Shown here: in pieces, positions 40,198-50,010 of the stretch
How positions within the stretch are numbered: the first letter of the stretch is position 1
Layout of the letters: every line of letters starts with the position of its first letter
Notes under the pieces: generated by a model
The model's input: only the letters and a program-made list of their open reading frames with translations
The model's database searches: none
Told to the model about the DNA's origin: nothing
Translations under genes and position numbers: made by a program
Assembly (NCBI RefSeq): GCF_013404075.1
Contig: NZ_JACBJQ010000007.1
Span: 118,049 to 182,048, forward strand
Length of the DNA: 64,000 nucleotides
Direction of reading: 5' to 3'
Origin: Mycolicibacterium vinylchloridicum
GTDB taxonomy: Bacteria > Actinomycetota > Actinomycetes > Mycobacteriales > Mycobacteriaceae

Positions 40198-41262
40198 ATG
40201 GCGTGGTTCCCTGCTGATCCGCAGTCGGTGACAGCGGGCTGGCTTAGCGAAATCCTGGGTTCCGAGGTTCGGCATTGCCGACTCGAGCAGATCGGGATCG
40301 GAGTCGGACTGCTCGGGCGGCTGTATCGCGCGCATCTCGAGGGCCCCGGTGCGCCGGCGTCGGTCGTGGTGAAATTTCCGACCCTCGACGAGCGAGCCCG
40401 GTCCACGGTCTGCGAGGACATGGAGTTCTATCTGCGCGAGACGAGCTTCTACCGCGAGGTCGGACAGGCCAACCCGCTACCGCCGGCCCGGCCGTACTTC
40501 GTCGCATTCGACGACGCCACCCACGACTTCGTGCTCGTGCTCGAAGACCTGGGCCGGTTGCGGGTGTCGGATCAGATCGTCGGCTGCACGGTCGCCGATG
40601 CCGAGTCGGTGGTCGATGCCATCGCGGGCCATCATGCGTACTGGTGGGAAAGTGAGCGCCTCGCGGAGTACTCCTGGTTGCGGCCGTACACCGATGGCCC
40701 GATGCCGCGGGTGGTCGCCCGCAACTTCACGGCGGCCTGGCCCCGTTTCCTGGACACGGTGGGCGCCGACCTGTCCCCCGCGATGAAATCGTTCGGCGAG
40801 CGATTCCCGTCCTTGGTGCCGTGGTATCTGCAGCAGATCGCGCGGGCGCCCGGCACGTTCTTGCACGGCGACTTGCGACTCGATCAGTTGTTCTTCGCCG
40901 TCGATGCATCCGATGCGCCGGTGACAGCGCTGGACTGGCAGGTCACCTCCGTGGGGCGCGGCGCCTACGACATGGCGTACTTCCTGAGCCAGAGCCTCGC
41001 CATCGACACCCGGCGCCGTTGCGAAGCCGACCTGATCCAGCGGTACGCGCAGCGGCTCGCCGAACACGGAATCGCTTATTCTCCAGACGAATTGATGCGG
41101 GATTATCGGCTGACGACCGCCTGGTGCTTCGCCTACCCGGTGATCGGCACCGGTCAGGTCGACATCGCCAACGAGCGCCAGCGGCAGCTTCTGCTGACGA
41201 TGCTCAGCGGCGCCGCGACGGCGATCGAAGACCACGACGCCCTGTCGCTGGGACCGAAATGA
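40198..41262 (+). CDS. Aminoglycoside-phosphotransferase-like (APH/ChoK) kinase
   Basis: The 354-residue protein has a kinase fold of the APH/choline-kinase type: a nucleotide loop region near GIGVGLLGRLYRAHL, the invariant Lys in SVVVKFP, a hinge VLVLEDLG, the catalytic loop LHGDLRLDQLFF (H-G-D, with Q where Asn is usual) and the metal motif ALDWQ. Small-molecule substrates are typical; this one is unknown. GGGAGGG precedes the ATG. The stop overlaps the start of the giant cyclase gene by 4 nt (ATGA), so the two are made together. It lies between mntR and truB, where M. tuberculosis has different genes. Confidence 0.8.
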   Translation: MAWFPADPQSVTAGWLSEILGSEVRHCRLEQIGIGVGLLGRLYRAHLEGPGAPASVVVKFPTLDERARSTVCEDMEFYLRETSFYREVGQANPLPPARPYFVAFDDATHDFVLVLEDLGRLRVSDQIVGCTVADAESVVDAIAGHHAYWWESERLAEYSWLRPYTDGPMPRVVARNFTAAWPRFLDTVGADLSPAMKSFGERFPSLVPWYLQQIARAPGTFLHGDLRLDQLFFAVDASDAPVTALDWQVTSVGRGAYDMAYFLSQSLAIDTRRRCEADLIQRYAQRLAEHGIAYSPDELMRDYRLTTAWCFAYPVIGTGQVDIANERQRQLLLTMLSGAATAIEDHDALSLGPK

Positions 41263-44200
41263 TGAGCGACTGCACCTCCTGCGGCAGCGCCAACGAACCG
41301 GACGCCCGGTTCTGCGAGAGCTGCGGGACTGCCGTGCAGCGCTCATGCGGCGCGTGCGGGGTCACCGCCAGCGCGACGGCGCGATTCTGCCGGGCCTGCG
41401 GCGCCGCACTGAATGATCAAGGTGCACAGCAGGTTGCGAACCCGACCCGAAAGACCGTGACAGTTCTGTTCGCCGACCTGGCCGGCTCGACGGCGTTCGA
41501 GGAGCTGGTCGATCCCGAAACGGCCCGCGAGGTCATGGGGCAATACCACGAGTTGCTTCGTTCGACCGCGCAGCGCCATCGCGCCGGCGTGACGAAGTAC
41601 ATCGGCGACGGGTTCATGGCGGTGTGGGGCGTGCCCGAGATCGGAGCGGGCGACGCCGGGCACGCGGTCGATGCCGGGGTCGAACTGCAGGAGCGGTTCG
41701 TCGGACTGGCCGGCCGGCTGGCGGAGGTGCACGGGGTCGAGCTGGCGTTGCGGGTCGCCGTGAACACCGGCGAAGTCGTGGTCGGGAGCGAGGACGCCGA
41801 CTTGGTCGGTGATGCGCTGAATGTCGCGGCGAGACTGGAATCCGAGTGCCCGCACGGCCATGTGGTCGTCGGCGAGGAAACGTGGCGATCGACTCGGGGG
41901 CGGCATCGCTACGATCCGCGCGGCGCGGTGCAGGTGAAAGGCCGCAGCGCTGCGGTTCCGGTCTATCAATGGGTCGGGCGCGCCGACACCGCGGAGTCCA
42001 TTCCCTTCGTCGGCCGGTCCACTGAATTACAGCGCCTGCAAGTGGTTTTCGACGACGCAGTCGCCGCGCATGCGGCCCGTCTGGTCACCGTTGTCGGAGA
42101 TCCCGGTGTCGGCAAGACCCGACTGGCCGGGGAGTTCATCGGCTCACTCGGCGACAGTGTCCGGGTCATCCGCGCGCATTGCGCGGTCGAAGGCAGCCCC
42201 GCCCTGGCACCACTGGTCGACGTCTTGCGGACCCGAGACCTCGATCGCGATGTTCCGGCCGATACCACTGAGCGAGAACGGATTCTGCGCGATCTCACCG
42301 GGATGACCGCCGGCGTCGCAGGTTCTGTCGAAGAGGCGTTCTGGGCGCTGCGCCGCTACATCGAGGTCCTTGCCACCGACCAGCCTCTGGTCGTCCTGGT
42401 CGATGACATCCAGTGGGCGGACACCCTGTTGCTCGATTTCGTCGAGCACCTCGTCGAGTGGGTGCGCGGCACGCCTGTCACACTGATCGCGCTTGCACGA
42501 CCTGAATTGCGGGAGACCCGAACCGATCTGGTGACCGTCGGCGGTTGGGTCGCCGACGCGCTGCCGCTTCGCGGCCTCGAAGCTCAGGCCACCGCCGAAC
42601 TCGCCGCGCGCGTACTCGGCAGCGAGCAGCTGCCCGAGGAATTGCTGGCCCGGCTGCCGTCGTCGACGGGCGGCAACCCGCTGTTCGTGCGGGAATTGGT
42701 CGGCATGCTCGTCCACGACGGTGTGCTGGTCGCGCAACCCGGCGGCTGGAGCCTGACCGTCGACGTCGATGCCATCTCCGTCCCGCCGACGATCCATGCT
42801 CTGCTGGCGTCCCGGTTGGAGCGGCTCACTGCAGCCAACCGCCGGGTGCTCGAAGTCGCCTCGGTGATCGGAACGGACTTCTCCCCCAGTGCGGTGGCGG
42901 CGCTGGCCGGCGCCGGCGTTTCCGAGATCATGTCCACTTTGAATCGGCTGCGCCGTCTCGACCTTGCCCAACCGAGCGGTGCATACACCGGCGACGAGCC
43001 GGTCTGGCGGTTTCATCACGTTCTCATCCGCGACGTCGCCTATCGCAGGCTGTTGAAGGCCGAGCGCGCCGATCTCCATGAGCGCCTGGCGAATTGGGTG
43101 CACGCCGGGGGCGCCAGCGTGGCATTCGAATCCGACGAGGTGATCGCCCGCAATCTCGAAGCGGCCCACGACTACCGGTGCGAACTCGGCCTGCGCGACG
43201 GCCACACCGGCGAACTCGCCCTGCGCTCTTCGCGCAACTATCTGGCGTCCTCCCGCCGCGCCCTCGACCGTGACGAACTCGGCTCGGCGGGCAGTCAGGC
43301 GGCCCGGGGTGCGTCACTGGCCGCCGCCGACGCCACGCTGCGCGCCGAGCTGCTGATGATCGGCTGCGAGGCGTTGTTGTCCGCCGGCGACGTGGCGGCC
43401 GGTGCACCACTGGTCGAAGACTTGGAGAAGGTTGCCGGCCACGAGTTGGCGCCGTGGGCGACCTGCTATCGGTGTCAGCTGCTGGTGTACACCGATCCCA
43501 CCCGGCTACCCGACGTCGACGAGCGACTCCAGGGGGCGATCGACGAGTTCACCCGGCGCGACGACGCCGCAGGCCTGGCGAAAGCACACCGGGTGCGGGC
43601 GGGCGCGCGGGCACGACTCGGACGGATCGGCGATTGCGAAGCCGACCTGTTCGAGGCGCTCATCGCGGCTCGTCGAGGTGGGGACCATCGGCAGATCACC
43701 GCGGCGCTGGGTGCCGCTCCCGGCGCCGCGCTGTGGGGACCGAGTCCGGCACCGAAGGCCGGCGGCCGGTGTCTGGATGTGGTTCGGATGCAGCGGATGA
43801 CGACTGCGACACCGTCCTTGGAGGCCACCTCACTGCGCTGCCTTGCGGTTCTCGAATTGCTGCGCGGCCGACCCGACAAGGCCCGTGCGATGCTGGCTGA
43901 CGCACGCCAGATCGTCGCCGATCTCGGTCTGCGGCATGGCCTCATGGAAACCGAATTGTTCGCCGGAATCCTCGAATTGATGGTCGGGGATGCGGTGGCC
44001 GCCGAGCCACATTTCCACGTCGCATTGGAGGGACTCGGCGCCCTGGGCGTCGGAGCTGACGCCGGCCAGGCCGCCGCGCTGCTGGCCAGATCGGTTCTGG
44101 CGCAAGGACGTATCGAGGACGCCGACAACTACGCACGGGAAAGCGAACGCATCGCCGGGCACAATCTGAAGACGGCGATCGCCTGGCGCTCGGTGCGAGC

Positions 44201-47200
44201 CGAGATCCTCTCGGCCCTGGCGCGGCACGATCAGGCCGTCGCAATGGCCCGGGAAGCGGTCACGGTAGCCGAGGGAACCGACCTCGTGCTCGACCATGCC
44301 GATGCGTGCCTGGCGCTCAGCCGGGTGCTGACGGCCGCCGGTGACGAGCGCGCCGCCGCCGATGCCCGCAGCGCAGCACAAGCGCTGTATGCCGCAAAGG
44401 ATGCGGTGTTCATGGTCGCCCGAACAGTGGATGTCGCAGGATCCGGCGGGTCGCCCAAGCCCGAGAGCGCGACTCCGCCGACACCGGCGACATCCAACCG
44501 GGCAAGCCGGATCGCCGACCTCGGCCGTCAGGCTCTGAAGTCTGGAGATCCGGACGCCGTCGTCGCGTTCTACTCCGATCGGATGGTGTACGACGACCGC
44601 CGGCGACTCAGCGGCGACCCGATCGAGAGCATCGCCGACCTGCGCAGCTCCACGCAACGTCATCGCGCCCAGTACTCGCGAATCGAGTGGCGGACACTGG
44701 CCGTTCGTGGCGAATCGCTGGCGCTCGGCCTCGACACCTGGTCTGACGATTCTGGAAATCAGACAACGACTTTCAACCTTTTCGAGGTCGGCGACGACGG
44801 CCTCATCCGCTACCACGCCAGATTCGACGAGGGCGACAGCTACGAGGCATTTCGTGAGCTCGACCAGCGCTACGCCGCCGGGGAAGGTGCCGAATCGCCG
44901 GCGTCGACGCGTAACCGACGGCTGACACTGTCCAACCGGGCCAGCGCCGTTGGCGATCGGACGATATCGGCAATGCAGAATCACGATGTCGACGGCACTG
45001 TCGGGCTGTGGTCCGACCACTTCGTCTACAACGACCAGCGTCGACTGGGCGGTAACCAGATTCGCGATCGCGCCACCCTGCGCGGCGCGATCGAACGAAT
45101 ATGCCGACAGTACAACCACTTCGAAGCTCGTAATCTGGCCTTCCGGGGAAACAACGTGTACCTGGGCTGGATCTGCTGGTCTGACGATTCCGGCAACGAA
45201 GCCAGGTACGTCGGCGTCTACGAGATCAATGCGGACGGATTCGTGTGTTACCACAGCCGTTTCGACGAAGAAGACTTTTGGCCGGCGTACCGGGACATGG
45301 AAGCCCGCTACTACGCGGGCGAAGGCGCCCAGTTCGCCGTCAGTGGGCTGGCCGCCGCCGAATGGGTGGTAGGCATCAGCCAGGGTGACATCGAGATGGT
45401 CCGTGCCGTCTCTCACCCCGAATTCCGATGGTTTGCACCCCCTTCAGCCCTCAAGGAGAAAGAACGCTCCGTCGATGACATGTTCCGTTGGATGCAGGCT
45501 CGGGGAAGCCAGGTTTCGTCTCAACGCCACTGGGTGCCCGCTATTGTGTGGCTCTCCCCCGACTGCAGCGTCGGGCTCGGCGAGATTGAAGGTGTCGGCG
45601 CAGACGGCGATGCATATCGGTGGAACTTCCTGTTTGTGGGCGAATGTCGCGCTGGACTGCTGGTGGAAATCACGGAATTCGACACCACCGACGAAGACGC
45701 GGCCTTCGCCCATGCCGAGTCGCGGATTACCGCGGGATCAAGCCGTTTCGCGGTGACCAACCACAGCAGCGAGGTCGGCAAAAAGGCAACCGCGGCACTG
45801 CAATCCGGTGACTTCGACACCCTGGTCACGCTGTATTCCGATGACATCGTCTACGACGATCACCGGCGGCTCAGCGGTGAACCGATCGTCGGGCCTGCCG
45901 GCGTTCGGGCCGCCTCGGAGCGGCTACGCCGACAGTACAGCCGATTCACCCTGCGCACATTGGCCGTTCGGGGCGACAACCACAGCCTTGCCGAATGCTG
46001 TTGGTCCGACGAGTCCGGGAACCGGTCCACGGTGTTCATTGTCGGCGAGATCGACGGAGCCGGCCGAGTCGCCTATCAAGGCACCTTCGACGAGGATGCC
46101 TTCGACCGCGCCTACCAGGCCCTCGAACACCGCTACTTCGCCAGCCTTGGCCCATCCCGGTCAGCGCTGCGCGAACCGTTGACCGAGCTCATCCTCGCCG
46201 AGAATCGCGGCGACCTGGACGGTACGTTCGGGGTATTCGCGCCCGGCCTGCAGATCGAGAGTCGGTCCCGCTCGGTCTTCCCACGACGTACCGTCGCCGA
46301 GCTGCGCCAGAGCGTGGAGGCGCTCGGCGCGATGGTGGAGGCCTACCGGGTATGGGGCTCAGCCACCCACTGGGTGTCCGACAACGTGTTCGTCTCACGT
46401 CATGAACGCGAGGCCATCGGGCGCGACGGCCAGCCGTTCGAGTGGTCTCGGCTCTACGCCGCACGGATACAGGACGGGCTCATCAACGCGCTGTGCGAAT
46501 TCGACGTTACGGATGAGGACGCGGCGTTGACCTACGCCGAGGAGCTCGTACGGAGTAGTTCGAGTCGGCTGCCGCTCACCAACTGCGCGAGCGGGGCGAC
46601 CGAGAGGCTGAGAAGCGCGCTACTGGAAGCCGACTTGCGCAAGGTGGGCGAGTGCTATGCCAGCCGCTTCGTCCTCGACGACAGGCGCCGCCTCAGCGGC
46701 GACCCGATCCACGGCGTCGAGGCGATCACCGCGGCCACCGAGCGAGTCCTCCAGCAGTTCAATCACTTCGATCGCCGCACGCTCGCGGTGCGGGGGGAGA
46801 CCCTCGAGCTCGCCTGGAGCCGATGGTACGACGATACCGGGAACGAGAGCCCGCACCTGCACGTCTTCGAGTTGGACACCGACGGGCGGATCGCCTTCGA
46901 TATTCGCTTCGATGAGGACGATTTCGAGGGGGCGTACCGAGAACTCGAAGAGCGCTATTACGCCGCCGCGGGAGCGGTGGCCGCCGGATCGGGCATGAAC
47001 AACGCCGAGTACGTCGCCGCGCTCAACCGGGGCGATTTCGACACGATACTCAACGACCTGAGCCGGCCCGATCTGCGAATCGAGAACCGTTCGCGCTCAG
47101 GGTTTCCCGATCGGTCAGCCGCTGAACTTCGAGCCAGCCTCACCGAATTGCAAAACATGGTCGCATCCGTACGCTCCTGGTTCTCGGCCATCTGCTGGCC

Positions 47201-47384
47201 GACGCCTGAGCTGTTCGTCGGACGGATGGACCGCGAAGGTCTTGGGCACGACGGCGAGCACTTCACCTGGAGCCGGGTCCTTGTCGGCACCTATCGCGAC
47301 GGGCGTCTGGCCAGGTTGTGCGACTTCGATGCCGAGGACGACGCTGCGGCCTTCAGTTATGCCCAGGATCTGGCGGCGGAGTGA
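41259..47384 (+). CDS. Class III nucleotide cyclase - AAA ATPase - helical repeat - seven SnoaL/NTF2-like repeats, 2041-residue regulator
   Basis: Two zinc ribbons come first (C5/C8/C19/C22 and C30/C33/C44/C47). The class III cyclase domain (65-230) keeps every catalytic residue: metal Asp73 and Asp117, substrate Lys113 and Asp181, Asn188 and Arg192. An AAA/signalling ATPase follows (Walker A GDPGVGKT at 280-287, Walker B-like LVVLVDDIQWAD), then a TPR-like helical region to about residue 1050. Seven SnoaL/NTF2-like modules occupy 1079-2041. The cyclase should make cAMP or cGMP; the modules could bind a small ligand or each other. No DNA-binding HTH is seen. ATG 41259 overlaps the kinase stop (ATGA); 41262 is also possible. 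The stop is 1 nt from the converging truB stop. Confidence 0.85.
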   Translation: MMSDCTSCGSANEPDARFCESCGTAVQRSCGACGVTASATARFCRACGAALNDQGAQQVANPTRKTVTVLFADLAGSTAFEELVDPETAREVMGQYHELLRSTAQRHRAGVTKYIGDGFMAVWGVPEIGAGDAGHAVDAGVELQERFVGLAGRLAEVHGVELALRVAVNTGEVVVGSEDADLVGDALNVAARLESECPHGHVVVGEETWRSTRGRHRYDPRGAVQVKGRSAAVPVYQWVGRADTAESIPFVGRSTELQRLQVVFDDAVAAHAARLVTVVGDPGVGKTRLAGEFIGSLGDSVRVIRAHCAVEGSPALAPLVDVLRTRDLDRDVPADTTERERILRDLTGMTAGVAGSVEEAFWALRRYIEVLATDQPLVVLVDDIQWADTLLLDFVEHLVEWVRGTPVTLIALARPELRETRTDLVTVGGWVADALPLRGLEAQATAELAARVLGSEQLPEELLARLPSSTGGNPLFVRELVGMLVHDGVLVAQPGGWSLTVDVDAISVPPTIHALLASRLERLTAANRRVLEVASVIGTDFSPSAVAALAGAGVSEIMSTLNRLRRLDLAQPSGAYTGDEPVWRFHHVLIRDVAYRRLLKAERADLHERLANWVHAGGASVAFESDEVIARNLEAAHDYRCELGLRDGHTGELALRSSRNYLASSRRALDRDELGSAGSQAARGASLAAADATLRAELLMIGCEALLSAGDVAAGAPLVEDLEKVAGHELAPWATCYRCQLLVYTDPTRLPDVDERLQGAIDEFTRRDDAAGLAKAHRVRAGARARLGRIGDCEADLFEALIAARRGGDHRQITAALGAAPGAALWGPSPAPKAGGRCLDVVRMQRMTTATPSLEATSLRCLAVLELLRGRPDKARAMLADARQIVADLGLRHGLMETELFAGILELMVGDAVAAEPHFHVALEGLGALGVGADAGQAAALLARSVLAQGRIEDADNYARESERIAGHNLKTAIAWRSVRAEILSALARHDQAVAMAREAVTVAEGTDLVLDHADACLALSRVLTAAGDERAAADARSAAQALYAAKDAVFMVARTVDVAGSGGSPKPESATPPTPATSNRASRIADLGRQALKSGDPDAVVAFYSDRMVYDDRRRLSGDPIESIADLRSSTQRHRAQYSRIEWRTLAVRGESLALGLDTWSDDSGNQTTTFNLFEVGDDGLIRYHARFDEGDSYEAFRELDQRYAAGEGAESPASTRNRRLTLSNRASAVGDRTISAMQNHDVDGTVGLWSDHFVYNDQRRLGGNQIRDRATLRGAIERICRQYNHFEARNLAFRGNNVYLGWICWSDDSGNEARYVGVYEINADGFVCYHSRFDEEDFWPAYRDMEARYYAGEGAQFAVSGLAAAEWVVGISQGDIEMVRAVSHPEFRWFAPPSALKEKERSVDDMFRWMQARGSQVSSQRHWVPAIVWLSPDCSVGLGEIEGVGADGDAYRWNFLFVGECRAGLLVEITEFDTTDEDAAFAHAESRITAGSSRFAVTNHSSEVGKKATAALQSGDFDTLVTLYSDDIVYDDHRRLSGEPIVGPAGVRAASERLRRQYSRFTLRTLAVRGDNHSLAECCWSDESGNRSTVFIVGEIDGAGRVAYQGTFDEDAFDRAYQALEHRYFASLGPSRSALREPLTELILAENRGDLDGTFGVFAPGLQIESRSRSVFPRRTVAELRQSVEALGAMVEAYRVWGSATHWVSDNVFVSRHEREAIGRDGQPFEWSRLYAARIQDGLINALCEFDVTDEDAALTYAEELVRSSSSRLPLTNCASGATERLRSALLEADLRKVGECYASRFVLDDRRRLSGDPIHGVEAITAATERVLQQFNHFDRRTLAVRGETLELAWSRWYDDTGNESPHLHVFELDTDGRIAFDIRFDEDDFEGAYRELEERYYAAAGAVAAGSGMNNAEYVAALNRGDFDTILNDLSRPDLRIENRSRSGFPDRSAAELRASLTELQNMVASVRSWFSAICWPTPELFVGRMDREGLGHDGEHFTWSRVLVGTYRDGRLARLCDFDAEDDAAAFSYAQDLAAE
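44494..47381 (+). repeat. Seven tandem SnoaL/NTF2-like modules within the cyclase-ATPase gene
   Basis: Two module types alternate. Type A (about 44494-44893, 44928-45335, 45739-46152, 46558-46976) has a shared core: V-Y-D-D-x-R-R-L-S-G-D-P-I, then R-T-L-A-V-R-G, then W-S-D-D-S-G-N, and F-D-E-x-D at the end. Type B (about 45336-45735, 46153-46557, 46990-47381) shares S-R-S-x-F-P-x-R and a late F-D-x-x-D-E-D-A-A. The order is A-A-B-A-B-A-B. Each is about 130-140 residues, the size of one NTF2-like cone. The copies are diverged at the DNA level, so the array is old rather than a recent duplication. Confidence 0.8.
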
Positions 47385-47385
47385 C

Positions 47386-48309
47386 CTAGAGCGTCGCGGG
47401 GCGGATCACCACAACGGATGTGGTGCGGCCACCCTTGTCTTCCAGCAGCGCAATCACCCGACCACCGGGATCGGCTGCGGCGTAGACACCGTCGATCCCC
47501 GCAGCACGCAACGGCCGGCCGTGACTGGTGTCCTCGGCTTCGGCCGCCGAGATGTCGCGGCGGGCAAAGGCCAGCAGGCACGCCTCGTCGAGCGAGTAGC
47601 TGAGCTGCGGATGCTCGGTTAGTTCGTCCAGCGACCGGGCGTGATCCAGTCCGTAGCCGCCAACCCTGGTGCGGCGCAACGCCGTCAGGTGTCCACCGAC
47701 GCCGAGCGCGTCTCCGAGATCGCGCGCCAGCGCCCGGATGTAGGTGCCCGACGAACAGTCGACGTCGACATCCACGTCGATGAAGGGCCCAACGCGCCGG
47801 ATGTCGTGCACGTCGAATCGGTCAATTCGTACCGTGCGCTCGGCGAGCTGCACATCCTGGCCTTCCCGCACCAGCTGGTAGGCCCGCTTGCCACCGACCT
47901 TGACCGCACTGACGGCCGATGGTCGCTGCGAGATCTCCCCACGCAGCGGCACTACCCCCGCTTGAATCTGCTCATCGGTGATGTGCTCGGCGGAGATATC
48001 CTGCAGCACTTCACCTTCGGCATCTTCGGTAGAGGTGCTCCGGCCCAGCCGGATGGTCGCCTCGTACGACTTCGACGTGGCGGTCAGCAGGCCGAGGATC
48101 TTGGTGGCCCGCTCGATGCCGACGACCAGGACGCCGGTGGCCATCGGGTCCAGCGTGCCCGCGTGGCCGACCTTGCGGGTGCCGAAGATCCGCCGGCAGC
48201 GGCCGACGACGTCATGGCTCGTCATACCTGCGGGTTTGTCCACCACGACGATCCCGGGTGCTGTGCCGATCCCCGGGTCGCTGCGCTCCTTCCCGCCGGA
48301 ACCGCTCAC
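47386..48309 (-). CDS. truB: tRNA pseudouridine(55) synthase
   Basis: The 307-residue enzyme makes pseudouridine at position 55 of tRNA. The N-terminal [17 protein letters not shown], the catalytic Asp in [14 protein letters not shown], and the YEATIRLG and [14 protein letters not shown] motifs are present, with a C-terminal PUA-like part. GTG 48309 overlaps the pptT stop by 4 nt. The first 18 residues ([17 protein letters not shown]) are not part of the conserved enzyme and hold the 33-bp repeat shared with pepR. Confidence 0.95.
   Translation of the reverse strand: MSGSGGKERSDPGIGTAPGIVVVDKPAGMTSHDVVGRCRRIFGTRKVGHAGTLDPMATGVLVVGIERATKILGLLTATSKSYEATIRLGRSTSTEDAEGEVLQDISAEHITDEQIQAGVVPLRGEISQRPSAVSAVKVGGKRAYQLVREGQDVQLAERTVRIDRFDVHDIRRVGPFIDVDVDVDCSSGTYIRALARDLGDALGVGGHLTALRRTRVGGYGLDHARSLDELTEHPQLSYSLDEACLLAFARRDISAAEAEDTSHGRPLRAAGIDGVYAAADPGGRVIALLEDKGGRTTSVVVIRPATL
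48268..48300 (-). repeat. 33-bp element, copy B, in frame at the 5' end of truB
   Basis: It is 31/33 identical to 34481-34513 at the 5' end of pepR and is in the same reading frame ([12 protein letters not shown]). In both genes it sits between the start codon and the first conserved residue, right after the upstream gene's stop. The M. tuberculosis TruB, from memory, lacks this stretch. Confidence 0.75.
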
Positions 48310-48970
48310 AACACGATCGCCGTCAGTGCCAGCCCGCCGCCCACCGACCACCGGCCGGCCAGCTCGTTCAACGGCGGTCCGGAACGGGCGGCCGGGTCGA
48401 TCAGGATCCGCGAGACGAACGTTCCAGCCACCCCGGACTCCTCGACGCCGAAGGTGATGTGCGCGTCCTCGAAACCCAGCCATCGCTCCGTCAGCGGAAA
48501 CCATGCCTTGTACGTCGCCTCCTTGGCGCAGAACAGGATTCGGTCCCAGTGCAGCCCGCCAGGAAGGCCGGCGATCTCATCCCGCTCGGCGGGCAGGCTG
48601 ATGGCGCCCAGCACCCCGTCGGGTAGCACGCCGTGCGGTTCGGCGTCGATGCCCACCGAACGCACACTCGCGCTGCGCCCGACCACCGCGCCGCGGTACC
48701 CCTGGGTGTGGGTGAGGCTGCCCACCACTCCGTCGGGCCAGCACGGTTCGCCCTTGTCCCCCTTGAGGATCGGCACCGGCGGGAGGCCCAGCTTCTGCAA
48801 CGCCACCCGGGCGCAATGCCGCACGGTGATGAACTCGTTGCGCCGCTTGTCCACCGATTTCGCGATCAGCGGCTCTTCCTCGGGAAACGGCTCCAATTCC
48901 GGCGGGTCGTCGTAGGCCTCGGCGTAGACCAGATCGGCGATACCCGGGAGCACCGCAGCCATGAGCTCAC

Positions 48971-48974
<4 letters not shown>
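48306..48974 (-). CDS. pptT: 4'-phosphopantetheinyl transferase PptT
   Basis: The 222-residue Sfp-type enzyme moves phosphopantetheine from coenzyme A to carrier proteins of polyketide, mycolate and siderophore synthases. The metal and CoA-binding motifs [11 protein letters not shown] and [13 protein letters not shown] are intact, with [20 protein letters not shown] earlier. It corresponds to Rv2794c, essential in M. tuberculosis. It overlaps truB downstream (GTGA) and pptH upstream (ATGA), each by 4 nt. Confidence 0.96.
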
Positions 48975-49906
<932 letters not shown>

Positions 49907-50010
49907 AACACGCCAGACTACTTGCGCCTGGCCGGTTAGACCGCCCGCGGCAGCAGCGAAGGAGGGTCGCGCTGCGCCCCAAGCGCGCCGTACTACCTAT
50001 TCTGAGAGGC

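Noticed and set aside
43830..45416. 528-codon minus-strand frame within the cyclase-SnoaL gene
   Set aside because: The plus-strand gene has clear cyclase, ATPase and SnoaL domains across this region.
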